14,483 bases of DNA from Clostridia bacterium (GTDB lineage: Bacteria > Bacillota > Clostridia > Christensenellales > Aristaeellaceae): the NCBI GenBank assembly GCA_016296675.1, contig JAEDIV010000063.1, positions 1 through 14,483 on the forward strand. Reading direction: 5' to 3'. Made by a program: the position numbers and the translations under genes. A model generated the notes under the pieces. The model saw nothing but the letters and a program-made list of their open reading frames with translations, was not told the DNA's origin and made no database searches. Shown here in pieces: positions 6,525 through 14,444 of this stretch. Positions within the stretch are counted from its first letter, which is position 1; every line of letters begins with the position of its first letter.

Positions 6525-7231
6525 GACATCATATCGACACCATTCCCGTATGGGACGCATACCGTCAGGACTGCGAATGCCCGCTGTGTCTGCTTGAGGA
6601 AGAGAACGAAGTCAATTATGTCAACGCCTTCATGGGCGGAAGCGTCATGGAGCCGGATGTGCGCGTTGAGGTCAATGAGAAGGGCTTCTGCGGACGGCAT
6701 TTCAAGCTCATGCTCAACAACAACAACCGCCTGGGCGTCGCGCTCATGGCGCACACCTATTTAAAAGAAACCATGGCGAAGCTGGGCGCGACCGAGATGG
6801 CCGTGAACGAGCAGAAAATGGGCGGCCTTTTTTCAAGAAGAACTGTTTCGGGAAACGATTTTTCAAACATCACCGACACCTGCATTCTCTGCGATCGGCT
6901 GAACAACACCATGGACCGCTATGTCTATACGGTCGTTTACATGTACAAGCATGAAAGCGCGTTCAAGGCGCAGTTCCAAAAGAGCAAGGGCATGTGCCTT
7001 AAGCACTTCGCCCAGGTAATCGCTTCCGCCGAAGAGCAGATGAAGGGTGCGGAGCTTAAAAGCTTCATGAACGACCTTAAAAAGATTCAGCTGGAAAACA
7101 TGGCGCGTCTTGAAAAGGAAATTGAGTGGTTTACGCTCAAATTCGACCACAAAAACGCCGATAAACCTTGGGGAACGAGCAAGGATTCCCTGGAGCGCAC
7201 AATTCTCAAGCTGCGCGGCAAATGCATATAA
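6521..7231 (+). CDS. DUF6062-type protein with two CxxC...CxxH modules
   Basis: The function is unknown. The 236-aa protein resembles the DUF6062 family as I remember it from Clostridia (start with DTIPVWDAY, then CECPLC and GGSVMEPDVRVEVN). It holds two similar putative metal-binding modules: C20/C23 with C57/H60, and C121/C124 with C159/H162. The distance from the second Cys to the CxxH is 34 and 35 residues, which suggests internal duplication. The CxxC-CxxH layout would fit zinc. The C-terminal part is rich in Lys/Glu and probably helical. There is no signal peptide or membrane helix, so it is cytoplasmic. The ATGA overlap with scpB implies translational coupling; GH42 follows after 19 nt. 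A role linked to ScpB is only inferred from position. Confidence 0.82.
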   Translation: MRHHIDTIPVWDAYRQDCECPLCLLEEENEVNYVNAFMGGSVMEPDVRVEVNEKGFCGRHFKLMLNNNNRLGVALMAHTYLKETMAKLGATEMAVNEQKMGGLFSRRTVSGNDFSNITDTCILCDRLNNTMDRYVYTVVYMYKHESAFKAQFQKSKGMCLKHFAQVIASAEEQMKGAELKSFMNDLKKIQLENMARLEKEIEWFTLKFDHKNADKPWGTSKDSLERTILKLRGKCI

Positions 7232-7250
7232 GAAGCGGAGGAAGCATAGT

Positions 7251-9275
7251 ATGGTTAAGTTTCGTTTGCCTTATTTCGGTCACGGCGGCGACTACAATCC
7301 TGATCAGTGGCTCGACAGACCCGATATCCTTGCCCAGGATATCGAATACATGAAAGAAGCCGGCATTACGCTTGTGAGCGTCGGCATTTTTGCATGGGCA
7401 GCCCTGGAGCCCGAAGAAGGAAAATACAACTTCGGATGGCTCCGTGATGTGCTTGACAGCCTTCATGCAGCCGGCGTATCCGTGCTTCTGGCAACGCCCT
7501 CCGGCGCAAGACCTGCATGGATGAGTCTTAAATACCCCGAGGTTCTGCGCGTTCATAACGGCGTTCGCAATCACCACGGAGACCGTCACAACCATTGCCT
7601 GACTTCGCCCGTTTACCGCGAATTTGTGACCAAAATGAACACGCGCCTGGCCGAGGAATTCGGAAACCATCCTGCTGTTGTCGGCTGGCATATTTCCAAC
7701 GAATACGGCGGCGACTGCCAGTGCGAACTGTGTCAGGAAGCATTCCGCATCTGGCTCAAGGACCGCTATAAGACCCTTGACAACATCAACCATGCCTGGT
7801 GGACGGCGTTCTGGGCGAAAACCTACACCGACTGGAACCAGATCCGTTCGCCCGAAGCCATCGGTGAAGGCGCAATCTGCGGTATGATTCTCGACTGGCG
7901 CAGATTTGTAAGCGATCAGACGAGGGACTTTTTCAGAAATGAAATCGCGCCGATCCGCAAAATCACGCCGAATCTTCCCGTTTCCATCAACACCATGACG
8001 CTGTTTGATGGACTGGATTATTCAAGCTTCAAAGATGACGTCGATTTCTTCGGCTTTGACGCCTATCCCATGTGGGGCGGAAAGAGCGATTACGACGTAG
8101 CGATTGAAACCGCGCTCACGTATGACCAGGTGCGCGGCTACGGAAACCGTGCTTGGTCGCTCATGGAATGCACGCCCTCTCAGGTCAACTGGCAGGACAT
8201 CTGCCGCATGAAGCACACCGGGCTTCATCCTCTGGTCAGCCTGCAGGCCGTCGCACACGGCTCCGACACCGTCATGATGTTCCAGTGGCGAAAAGGCAGG
8301 GGCGCATTTGAAAAATTCCACGGCGCGGTTGTCGGACATGATTCGACCAACAAGACCCGCGTTTTCAGGGAAGTCAAGCAGGTCGGTCAAATGCTGAAAT
8401 GCATCCAGCCTGTCGTGAATGCTGAAACGCATGCGGACGTGGCAGTCATCTTCGATCAGCAGTCGAGATGGGCGCTTCACGGCGCGCAGGGTCCAAGGAA
8501 GGAAAAGGACTATACAGGCGTTGTCAAAGAGCATTACGAAGCGCTTTACAAAATGGGCCTGAACGTGGACGTCATCGACTGCGACAAGCCTTTTGACGGA
8601 TACAAGGTGCTCGTCGCGCCGTATCTGTATATGGTGCGGGAAGGCATCAAGGAAAAGCTGGAAGCGTTCGTCAAAAACGGCGGACAGCTCGTTGTCGGCT
8701 TTTTCTCCGGCCTTGTCGACGAAAGCGATCTGTGTTTCATGGGCGGCGCGCCCGGCCCGATCCGGGAGCTGTGCGGCATCTGGGCGGAGGAAACCGACGC
8801 GCTTTACGATGAGCAGAGAAATTCCTTCGTCATGGAAAAGGGCAACGATCTGGGCCTTGAAGGCGAGTATCAGTGCCGCTGGATGTGCGATGTATTGAAC
8901 CTTGAAGGCGCAAAAGCCGTTGCCAGTTACGGAAGCGACTACTACAAGGGCACGCCCTCCGTTACCGTAAACGAATTCGGAAACGGCAAAACCTACTACA
9001 TCGCAAGCCGCGCCGAACAGAAATTCTACGACGATTTCTATCGCGCGCTGGTGAAAAATTGCGGCATCCAGCCGCTCGTCGAGTCCCTTCCGGACGGCGT
9101 TTTGGCTGCCAAGCGCGCAAAGGGCGATAAGGAATATCTCTTTATCATGAACTTCTCGCGCGAGGAAAGAACTGTCACCGTTCCCGAAGGACTTAATCTC
9201 CTTTCCGGCACCGCCGTCAAGGGCGAAATCACCCTTTATGAAAACGGCGCAGCGGTCATTGAAATCGAAAAATAA
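7251..9275 (+). CDS. GH42 family beta-galactosidase
   Basis: GH42 enzymes are retaining beta-galactosidases that usually act on short galactosides taken up by the cell. The product is 674 aa, typical for the family, and has no signal peptide. The N-terminal TIM barrel (about 1-380) carries the acid/base E151 (in HISNEYGG) and the likely nucleophile E306 (in AWSLMECTPSQVNW). A structural zinc site, seen in Thermus A4 beta-galactosidase, is matched by C116, C156, C158 and C161. The following trimerisation domain (about 390-590) and a small beta C-terminal domain are also present. The ATG at 7251 has GGAGG (7237-7241) 9 nt upstream; the longer frame from 7110 overlaps the upstream gene in another frame and is rejected. 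No sugar transporter or regulator is nearby, which is unusual. Other beta-galactosides or alpha-arabinopyranosides are possible substrates. Confidence 0.95.
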   Translation: MVKFRLPYFGHGGDYNPDQWLDRPDILAQDIEYMKEAGITLVSVGIFAWAALEPEEGKYNFGWLRDVLDSLHAAGVSVLLATPSGARPAWMSLKYPEVLRVHNGVRNHHGDRHNHCLTSPVYREFVTKMNTRLAEEFGNHPAVVGWHISNEYGGDCQCELCQEAFRIWLKDRYKTLDNINHAWWTAFWAKTYTDWNQIRSPEAIGEGAICGMILDWRRFVSDQTRDFFRNEIAPIRKITPNLPVSINTMTLFDGLDYSSFKDDVDFFGFDAYPMWGGKSDYDVAIETALTYDQVRGYGNRAWSLMECTPSQVNWQDICRMKHTGLHPLVSLQAVAHGSDTVMMFQWRKGRGAFEKFHGAVVGHDSTNKTRVFREVKQVGQMLKCIQPVVNAETHADVAVIFDQQSRWALHGAQGPRKEKDYTGVVKEHYEALYKMGLNVDVIDCDKPFDGYKVLVAPYLYMVREGIKEKLEAFVKNGGQLVVGFFSGLVDESDLCFMGGAPGPIRELCGIWAEETDALYDEQRNSFVMEKGNDLGLEGEYQCRWMCDVLNLEGAKAVASYGSDYYKGTPSVTVNEFGNGKTYYIASRAEQKFYDDFYRALVKNCGIQPLVESLPDGVLAAKRAKGDKEYLFIMNFSREERTVTVPEGLNLLSGTAVKGEITLYENGAAVIEIEK

Positions 9276-9287
9276 GGGAGAAAAATC

Positions 9288-10058
9288 TTGTTCTATTTTT
9301 CAAAACCGGCAGGCGGGCTTCAAATCGGCGCATCCCTTTTGAAGCCCCCTTTTATTCAAAACCTCCATCTGGGCATTCCGGCAAAAATCCTCTTTGTCTC
9401 GGATCTTCATATCCGCAAAAACACATGGAAGACCGCAGAAAACGTGATAGACGCCATGCAATCGCTTTCGCCGGATATGATCCTTCTGGGCGGTGATTAC
9501 GCGGAGTATAACGAAGGCTTTGTCCGCTTTTTCGATATGCTTTCGCACATCAAGCCGAAATACGGTATCTTTGCCGTCGAAGGCAACAACGACTATACCC
9601 GGTTTCAGCGCGATCATGATCGGGCAAAGCAGGAAATTGAGAAGTCCGGCGCGCGTCTTTTGAGAGATGAATGCGTCCGCGTTCAGACGGAAAAGGGCGC
9701 AATCGAAATCCTGGGCGCAAGATGCGCATACTTCGAAGAAACGCATCCGGAGGGGCTGTTCTCAAAAGAAGACGGCGTATATCGCATCCTTCTTGCCCAT
9801 GAGCCTTTAAAAAGCACCCTGAAAAGTGCCGGCGAAAACGTAGATCTCATGCTCTCGGGGCACACGCACGGCGGACAGATCAACGCTTTGGGCTTTACGT
9901 GCTATGAACTTTTGCAGTATGAACCCCATCTTCATTACACCCATATTTCTGGCCTTAAGAAAGCCGGAAACGCAAATGTGCTTGTTTCCCGCGGCATCGG
10001 CACCAGCAAATTTGCCATCCGCTTCGGCGCAAGAAGCGAAATTCATCTACTTACCTGA
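9288..10058 (+). CDS. Calcineurin-like metallophosphoesterase (YkuE/YaeI-like)
   Basis: The protein belongs to the binuclear-metal phosphoesterases. Metal-site motifs occur in order: SDLH (D39, H41), GGDY (D70), GNND (N100), HEP (H171) and GHTHGGQ (H192, H194). The usual GNHD reads GNND, so the His often used as general acid is Asn101; related enzymes such as LpxH (GNRD) also deviate here. Length 256 aa fits the YkuE-like group, but there is no clear signal peptide or membrane helix; the N-terminal 30 residues are only mildly hydrophobic. The start is TTG at 9288, with AAGGGAG (9274-9280) 7 nt upstream. It lies 12 nt after GH42 and 21 nt before trmB, in one operon. The substrate is unknown; lipid-linked or nucleotide phosphodiesters are possible. 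Confidence 0.92.
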   Translation: MFYFSKPAGGLQIGASLLKPPFIQNLHLGIPAKILFVSDLHIRKNTWKTAENVIDAMQSLSPDMILLGGDYAEYNEGFVRFFDMLSHIKPKYGIFAVEGNNDYTRFQRDHDRAKQEIEKSGARLLRDECVRVQTEKGAIEILGARCAYFEETHPEGLFSKEDGVYRILLAHEPLKSTLKSAGENVDLMLSGHTHGGQINALGFTCYELLQYEPHLHYTHISGLKKAGNANVLVSRGIGTSKFAIRFGARSEIHLLT

Positions 10059-10079
10059 AGAAAAAAGGAGATACCCCCT

Positions 10080-10790
10080 ATGCGCATGAGAGTCAAAAAA
10101 TGGGCGCGCCCGGAATTGTCGGTGTGCCCTTTTTATATCCCCGAACCCGGCGAAATGAGAGGCAAGTGGAGAAAGGCCTTTTCAAAGGATCGGCCGCTTC
10201 ACATCGAGCTCGGCTGCGGAAAAGGCGTGTCCACGTGCCGGATGGCGCTTACTGAAAAGGAAAACAACTTTGTCGCGGTCGATCTGATCACCTCCGTCCT
10301 CGGCGTCGCCAAAAGGAACGCGGAAGAGGCCTACCGGGGCGTTCGCGAAGTGGATAACCTCCTTTTGTGCAATTTCGATATTGAGTATATCGACAGCTTC
10401 TTTGCGCCCGAGGACAAAGTGGAAAGAATCTACATCTCCTTCTGCAATCCCTGGAATCAGCGGCCCAAGCAGGCCAAACATCGTCTGACCCATCCGAGGC
10501 AGCTTTTGAAATACAGGCAGATTATGAAGGATGAAGGCGAAGTATATTTCAAAACGGACGACGACAAGCTTTTCAAGGATTCCGTTTCATATTTTGAAAG
10601 CTGCGGTTTTGATATTGCTTATATTACCTACGATCTTCATGAAAGCGGTTTTACGCCAAATTATGAGACGGAACATGAGAAAATGTTCACAAATGAAGGT
10701 GTAAAAATCAAATTTCTGATCGCGAAAATGCGTCCAGATTTCAAAATGGAATCCGACACCGCGTCTGATGCAGATGACAAAGAAAACTGA
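10080..10790 (+). CDS. trmB: tRNA (guanine-46-N7)-methyltransferase
   Basis: TrmB makes m7G46 in the variable loop of tRNA using S-adenosylmethionine. The 236-aa product has the usual start (MRMRVKKWARPEL), the SAM motif IELGCGKG (42-49), VAVD (65-68), NFD (98-100), FKTD (157-160) and the TEHE-x2-F end motif (197-203). The catalytic-loop motif reads CNPW (122-125) instead of SDPW, so the Asp equivalent to E. coli D144 is Asn123, and the following basic stretch lacks the usual KRHxKRR spacing. An acidic tail (224-236) is extra. AGGAG (10066-10070) lies 9 nt before the first ATG; the second ATG (10086) would be too far. No terminator separates it from serC. Confidence 0.95.
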   Translation: MRMRVKKWARPELSVCPFYIPEPGEMRGKWRKAFSKDRPLHIELGCGKGVSTCRMALTEKENNFVAVDLITSVLGVAKRNAEEAYRGVREVDNLLLCNFDIEYIDSFFAPEDKVERIYISFCNPWNQRPKQAKHRLTHPRQLLKYRQIMKDEGEVYFKTDDDKLFKDSVSYFESCGFDIAYITYDLHESGFTPNYETEHEKMFTNEGVKIKFLIAKMRPDFKMESDTASDADDKEN

Positions 10791-10829
10791 GCTATTTCAG
10801 GAAAATTTGCATAATTTGATATTTACTGC

Positions 10830-10858
10830 TTGCATTTTCGTGCAGTAGAGCGTATAAT
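10830..10858 (+). promoter_or_regulatory. Sigma-A promoter of the serC-serA-DUF1015 unit
   Basis: TTGCAT (10830-10835), a 17-bp spacer and TATAAT (10853-10858) lie in the 103-bp gap before serC. A small inverted repeat, TACTGC (10824-10829) and GCAGTA (10842-10847), straddles the -35 box and might be an operator. Confidence 0.85.
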
Positions 10859-10893
10859 GTTTGGCATAATCCTAAGAAGGGAGATTGCCGAAC

Positions 10894-11970
10894 ATGAATC
10901 GAGTTTACAATTTTGCCGCAGGACCGTCGATGCTGCCCGAGGAGGCGCTGGAGCGCGCCGCCAGTGAGATGCTTTCCTATAAGGGAACAGGCATGTCCGT
11001 AATGGAGATGAGTCATCGATCTAAAGGCTATATTGAAATTTTCGATCACACGGTTTCACTCCTCAGAGAGCTCATGGGAATTTCGGATGATTACGAGGTT
11101 CTTCTTCTGCAGGGCGGCGCAACCGGCCAGTTTGCAGCAGTACCCATGAACCTTTTAAAGACAAGCGCGGATTACGTGGACAGCGGAAACTTCGCCCACG
11201 GCGCGCTGGTAGAAGCCAAGAAATACGGAAACATCAATGTGGTCGCTTCTTCCCGCGACGACAACTATACATACATCCCTGAAATTGATCCTGCAAAGCT
11301 CAATAAGAACGCAGACTATTTCTACATCACCACCAACAACACCATCTTTGGCACGCGCTATACCTCGATCCCCGACACGGGAGACGTGCCGCTGGTTGCC
11401 GACATGTCGTCAAACATCCTCTCCGAGCCCATGGACGTAAACAAATTCGGCGTGATCTTTGCAGGCGCGCAGAAGAACATCGGCCCTGCCGGCGTGACGG
11501 TCGTCATCGTAAGAAAAGACCTTCTCGGCCGCGCGAATCCGAATACGCCCAAGGTATTTGACTGGACGAAGATGGCGGAGAACGGAAGCATGCTCAACAC
11601 CCCCACGACCTATTCCATCTACATGGCGGGTCTGTGCCTCGAATGGCTCAAAAAAGAGGGCGGCGTGCGCGTGATTCACATGCGCAACCAGATCAAGGCC
11701 AAACTTCTGTATGATTATCTCGATGAGAGCAAGCTTTTCAAGGGCACCGCGCACAGAGATCACCGTTCCATCATGAACGTCACCTTCAGAACCGATGATC
11801 CCGATACGGACGCAGCATTCGTAAAGCTCGCAACCGAAAACGGCATTCTGAACATCAAAGGCCACAGACTTGTCGGCGGCATGCGCGCCAGCATCTACAA
11901 CGCCATGTCCGTTGAGGGCGTTCAGAAGCTCATCACCATCATGAAGCAATTTGAACAGGAGCGCGTATAA
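10894..11970 (+). CDS. serC: Phosphoserine aminotransferase
   Basis: SerC transfers the amino group of glutamate to 3-phosphohydroxypyruvate, giving O-phosphoserine (serine pathway, second step). The protein is 358 aa, as usual. It starts with YNFAAGPSMLP, contains MSHRSKG (39-45), LLQGGATGQF (71-80), and the pyridoxal-phosphate lysine K194 in FAGAQKNIGPAG. RDHRSIMNVTF and GHRLVGGMRASIYNAM near the C-terminus also fit the family. The ATG at 10894 has AGGGAG (10878-10883) 10 nt upstream; the in-frame TTG at 10885 sits on top of the ribosome site and is rejected. serA follows after 2 nt, pointing to one transcript with coupled translation. Confidence 0.97.
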   Translation: MNRVYNFAAGPSMLPEEALERAASEMLSYKGTGMSVMEMSHRSKGYIEIFDHTVSLLRELMGISDDYEVLLLQGGATGQFAAVPMNLLKTSADYVDSGNFAHGALVEAKKYGNINVVASSRDDNYTYIPEIDPAKLNKNADYFYITTNNTIFGTRYTSIPDTGDVPLVADMSSNILSEPMDVNKFGVIFAGAQKNIGPAGVTVVIVRKDLLGRANPNTPKVFDWTKMAENGSMLNTPTTYSIYMAGLCLEWLKKEGGVRVIHMRNQIKAKLLYDYLDESKLFKGTAHRDHRSIMNVTFRTDDPDTDAAFVKLATENGILNIKGHRLVGGMRASIYNAMSVEGVQKLITIMKQFEQERV

Positions 11971-11972
11971 AG

Positions 11973-13142
11973 ATGACGAACATCAAGCTGTTAAATCCCG
12001 TATCGCCCGTATGGCGCGATTCGATTTCGGAAAACGAATATACGCTGGATGCAGGCGCGGTCAATCCCGATGCGATCATCGTAAGAAGCGCCGACATGCA
12101 TTCGTATGAACTGGAAGACACCGTTATTGCCGTTGCCCGCGCGGGCGTGGGCGTAAACAATATTCCTTTGGACGCCTATGCCGAAAAGGGCGTAGTTGTG
12201 TTCAATTCCCCCGGTGCAAACGCAAACGCCGTTAAGGAGCTGGTCATTTCCGCGCTCCTTCTCGCCTCCCGCGACATCACGGGCGGCTGGCAGTGGGCCA
12301 GCAGCTTGAAGGGCGAAGGCGAAAACGTAGAAAAGCTCGTCGAAAAAGGCAAAAAGGCCTTTGTCGGCCCTGAAATTGCAGGCAAAACCCTGGGCGTCAT
12401 CGGTCTTGGCGCCATCGGCATTCTGGTTGCCAATGCGGCAAACGCGCTGGGCATGAAGGTGCTCGGCTACGATCCCTATATTTCCGTCGATCACGCCTGG
12501 CAGCTTTCGCGCTCCGTTCAGCATGCGATGAGCGAAGAAGAGGTCATCGAAAAGGCCGACTATCTCACGCTTCACATCCCGCTCAACGACAAAACCAGAA
12601 ATAAGTTTGACAAGGCCACGATCGCCAAGATGAAAAAGGGCGCGGTTCTTGTGAACTTCGCCAGAGGCGAACTGTGCGAAACTGACGCCGTCATCGAAGC
12701 GCTTGAAAACGGCCGGCTCCGAAAGTACATCTGCGACTTCCCCACTGAAAAGCTGCTGGGCATCAAAAACGCAATCTGCCTTCCGCACATCGGCGCCTCC
12801 ACGCCCGAGAGCGAAGACAACTGCGTGCGCATGGTCGCAAGCCAGCTGGACGCCTATCTGAAGACAGGCGCGATCAAAAATTCCGTCAATTATCCCGAAG
12901 CCGATCCCGGAAGGCTCGTCGAGCCCCGTCTGGTCGTGCTCCATCAGAACGTGCCCAACGTTGTATCCTCCATCACTTCCCTTATTTCCGCGTGCAACAT
13001 CAACATCGAAAACATGCTCAACAAATCGCGCGGCAAATTCGCTTACACCTGCCTCGACCTTGATCAGACGCCGGATGCGCAGCTGATCAAAAAGATCGAA
13101 GTTCTGGAGACGGTATACCGCGTGCGCGTTCTCATTCCCTGA
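11973..13142 (+). CDS. serA: D-3-phosphoglycerate dehydrogenase, short form with C-terminal ACT domain
   Basis: SerA oxidises 3-phosphoglycerate to 3-phosphohydroxypyruvate with NAD, the first step of serine synthesis. The 389-aa protein shows ARAGVGVNNIP (55-65), the NAD-binding GLGAIG (144-149), catalytic R231 (FARGE), E259 (DFPTE) and H272 (PHIGAST). A short ACT-like domain covers about 315-389 (LVVLHQNVPNVVSSI, then CNINIENM), which may sense serine. The segment between E259 and H272 is short compared with E. coli SerA, and the protein lacks the extra ASB domain of longer forms. AGGAG lies inside the end of serC, 11 nt before the ATG. The DUF1015 gene follows 17 nt downstream. Confidence 0.96.
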   Translation: MTNIKLLNPVSPVWRDSISENEYTLDAGAVNPDAIIVRSADMHSYELEDTVIAVARAGVGVNNIPLDAYAEKGVVVFNSPGANANAVKELVISALLLASRDITGGWQWASSLKGEGENVEKLVEKGKKAFVGPEIAGKTLGVIGLGAIGILVANAANALGMKVLGYDPYISVDHAWQLSRSVQHAMSEEEVIEKADYLTLHIPLNDKTRNKFDKATIAKMKKGAVLVNFARGELCETDAVIEALENGRLRKYICDFPTEKLLGIKNAICLPHIGASTPESEDNCVRMVASQLDAYLKTGAIKNSVNYPEADPGRLVEPRLVVLHQNVPNVVSSITSLISACNINIENMLNKSRGKFAYTCLDLDQTPDAQLIKKIEVLETVYRVRVLIP

Positions 13143-13159
13143 AAGGAGAACCTTGAATT

Positions 13160-14401
13160 ATGCCGGTTTTTCCGGGCTTAGTCCCCTCCGACATTTATCT
13201 GCCCGCAGCCCATGTTGATCCGTTCAAATGGGCTGTCGTGGCATGCGATCAATTCACCTCGCAGCCGGAGTATTGGGAAAAAGTTGAGAAGGAAGTCGGA
13301 GATGCGCCTTCCACGCTCAGAATGATTCTTCCCGAAATTTACTTGAATCAGGCCGCCGCCAATATTCCCGGAATCCACAGCGCCATGCGCAGATATCTGA
13401 AAACCGGCGTTATGGAAAAAAAGGTAACCGGCGGATTCGTCCTCACCGAGCGCACCACCGATTCCGGCGTGCGCCTGGGACTGATTGCTGCCGTGGATCT
13501 GAACGCATACGACTATGCGCCCGGCGCAAAACCCCTCATCCGCGCGACTGAGGGCACGATTGTAGAGCGCATTCCCGTGCGCGTACGCATCCGCGAAGGC
13601 GCGCTGATCGAAAGCCCGCACGTCATGATCCTGATTGACGATGAAGGCAAAACCGTCATTGAAAGGGCATATGCGCGCGTAAAGGACAAACAACCGCTGT
13701 ACGACACGCCGCTTATGATGAACGGCGGCCATCTGCGCGGCTGGGCAATCGAAGATACGGACGAACTTAATGAAATTGCCCTGGCGCTTCAGGCGCTGAA
13801 CGTGAAATCCGGCGGTTTTCTCTATGCCGTCGGCGACGGAAACCATTCCCTTGCGACCGCAAAAGCCTGCTGGACGCGACTGCATGCAAAGCTCTCCGCA
13901 GAGGAGCAGGAAACGCATCCCGCGAGATATGCGCTCAGCGAAATCGTGAACCTGCATTCCGACGCGCTTGTGTTTGAGCCGATTCACAGAGTCCTCTTCG
14001 GCGCTGACATGGAAAACATGATTGCCGGTTTCGGCGCATATCTTTCAAAACGCGGCATGGCGCTTTGTGAAGGCGGCGATATCTGTTTCCTTTCAGCCGG
14101 CGGTGAAAAAAGCGTTTCCATTTCCGGATCGGACGGCGTTTTGCCCGTAGCCATCCTCCAGCCGTTCCTCGATGAATACCTAAAGGCACAAAAGGACATC
14201 GAAATTGACTATATCCACGGCGAAGACGCTGTAAGAAGCATTTGCCGGGAAGGGAGTTCCACGGGCATCCTGCTTAAGTCCATAGACAAAAAATCTCTGT
14301 TCCCCTCCATCGCCTCCGAAGGCGTACTTCCAAGAAAGACCTTCTCCATGGGCGAAGCCTGGGAAAAGAGATATTACATGGAATGCAGAAGAATCCTCTG
14401 A
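13160..14401 (+). CDS. DUF1015 family protein, linked to serine biosynthesis
   Basis: The biochemical function is unknown. The 413-aa product matches the DUF1015 family from memory: FPGLVPS at the start, ATEGTIVERIPVRVRIREGA (129-148), LIDD (158-161), AVGDGNHSLATAK (223-235), FEPIHRV (272-278) and PRKTFSMGEAWEKRYYMECR (391-410). There is no signal peptide or membrane segment. It lies 17 nt after serA in the unit serC-serA-DUF1015, an arrangement I recall from other Clostridia and Bacteroidetes. No phosphoserine phosphatase (serB) is in the window. The DGNH motif resembles the DGxHR motif of the ParB/sulfiredoxin fold, which includes the free serine kinases SerK and SbnI; a phosphoserine- or serine-related activity is therefore a guess worth testing. 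AAAGGAG (13142-13148) is 11 nt before the ATG. Confidence 0.88.
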   Translation: MPVFPGLVPSDIYLPAAHVDPFKWAVVACDQFTSQPEYWEKVEKEVGDAPSTLRMILPEIYLNQAAANIPGIHSAMRRYLKTGVMEKKVTGGFVLTERTTDSGVRLGLIAAVDLNAYDYAPGAKPLIRATEGTIVERIPVRVRIREGALIESPHVMILIDDEGKTVIERAYARVKDKQPLYDTPLMMNGGHLRGWAIEDTDELNEIALALQALNVKSGGFLYAVGDGNHSLATAKACWTRLHAKLSAEEQETHPARYALSEIVNLHSDALVFEPIHRVLFGADMENMIAGFGAYLSKRGMALCEGGDICFLSAGGEKSVSISGSDGVLPVAILQPFLDEYLKAQKDIEIDYIHGEDAVRSICREGSSTGILLKSIDKKSLFPSIASEGVLPRKTFSMGEAWEKRYYMECRRIL

Positions 14402-14432
14402 ACACAAAACGCGCCTCAAAAGGCGGGTGTTC
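14400..14432 (+). terminator. Hairpin directly after the DUF1015 gene
   Basis: GAACAC (14400-14405) pairs with GTGTTC (14427-14432), and inside it CGCCT (14412-14416) pairs with AGGCG (14421-14425). It has no T-tract, so it may be a 3'-end stabiliser rather than a terminator on its own. Confidence 0.4.
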
Positions 14433-14444
14433 ATAAGACAGTTG

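Noticed and set aside
7110..7250. N-terminal extension of the beta-galactosidase by 47 codons.
   Set aside because: It overlaps the preceding gene in another frame, while the ATG at 7251 has a good ribosome site and begins at the conserved GH42 N-terminus.
11991..12944. 317-codon frame on the minus strand opposite serA.
   Set aside because: Antisense shadow of a clear serA; long open frames opposite genes with this codon bias are expected.
13178..13987. 269-codon frame on the minus strand opposite the DUF1015 gene.
   Set aside because: Shadow of a well-conserved coding frame, with no supporting signals.
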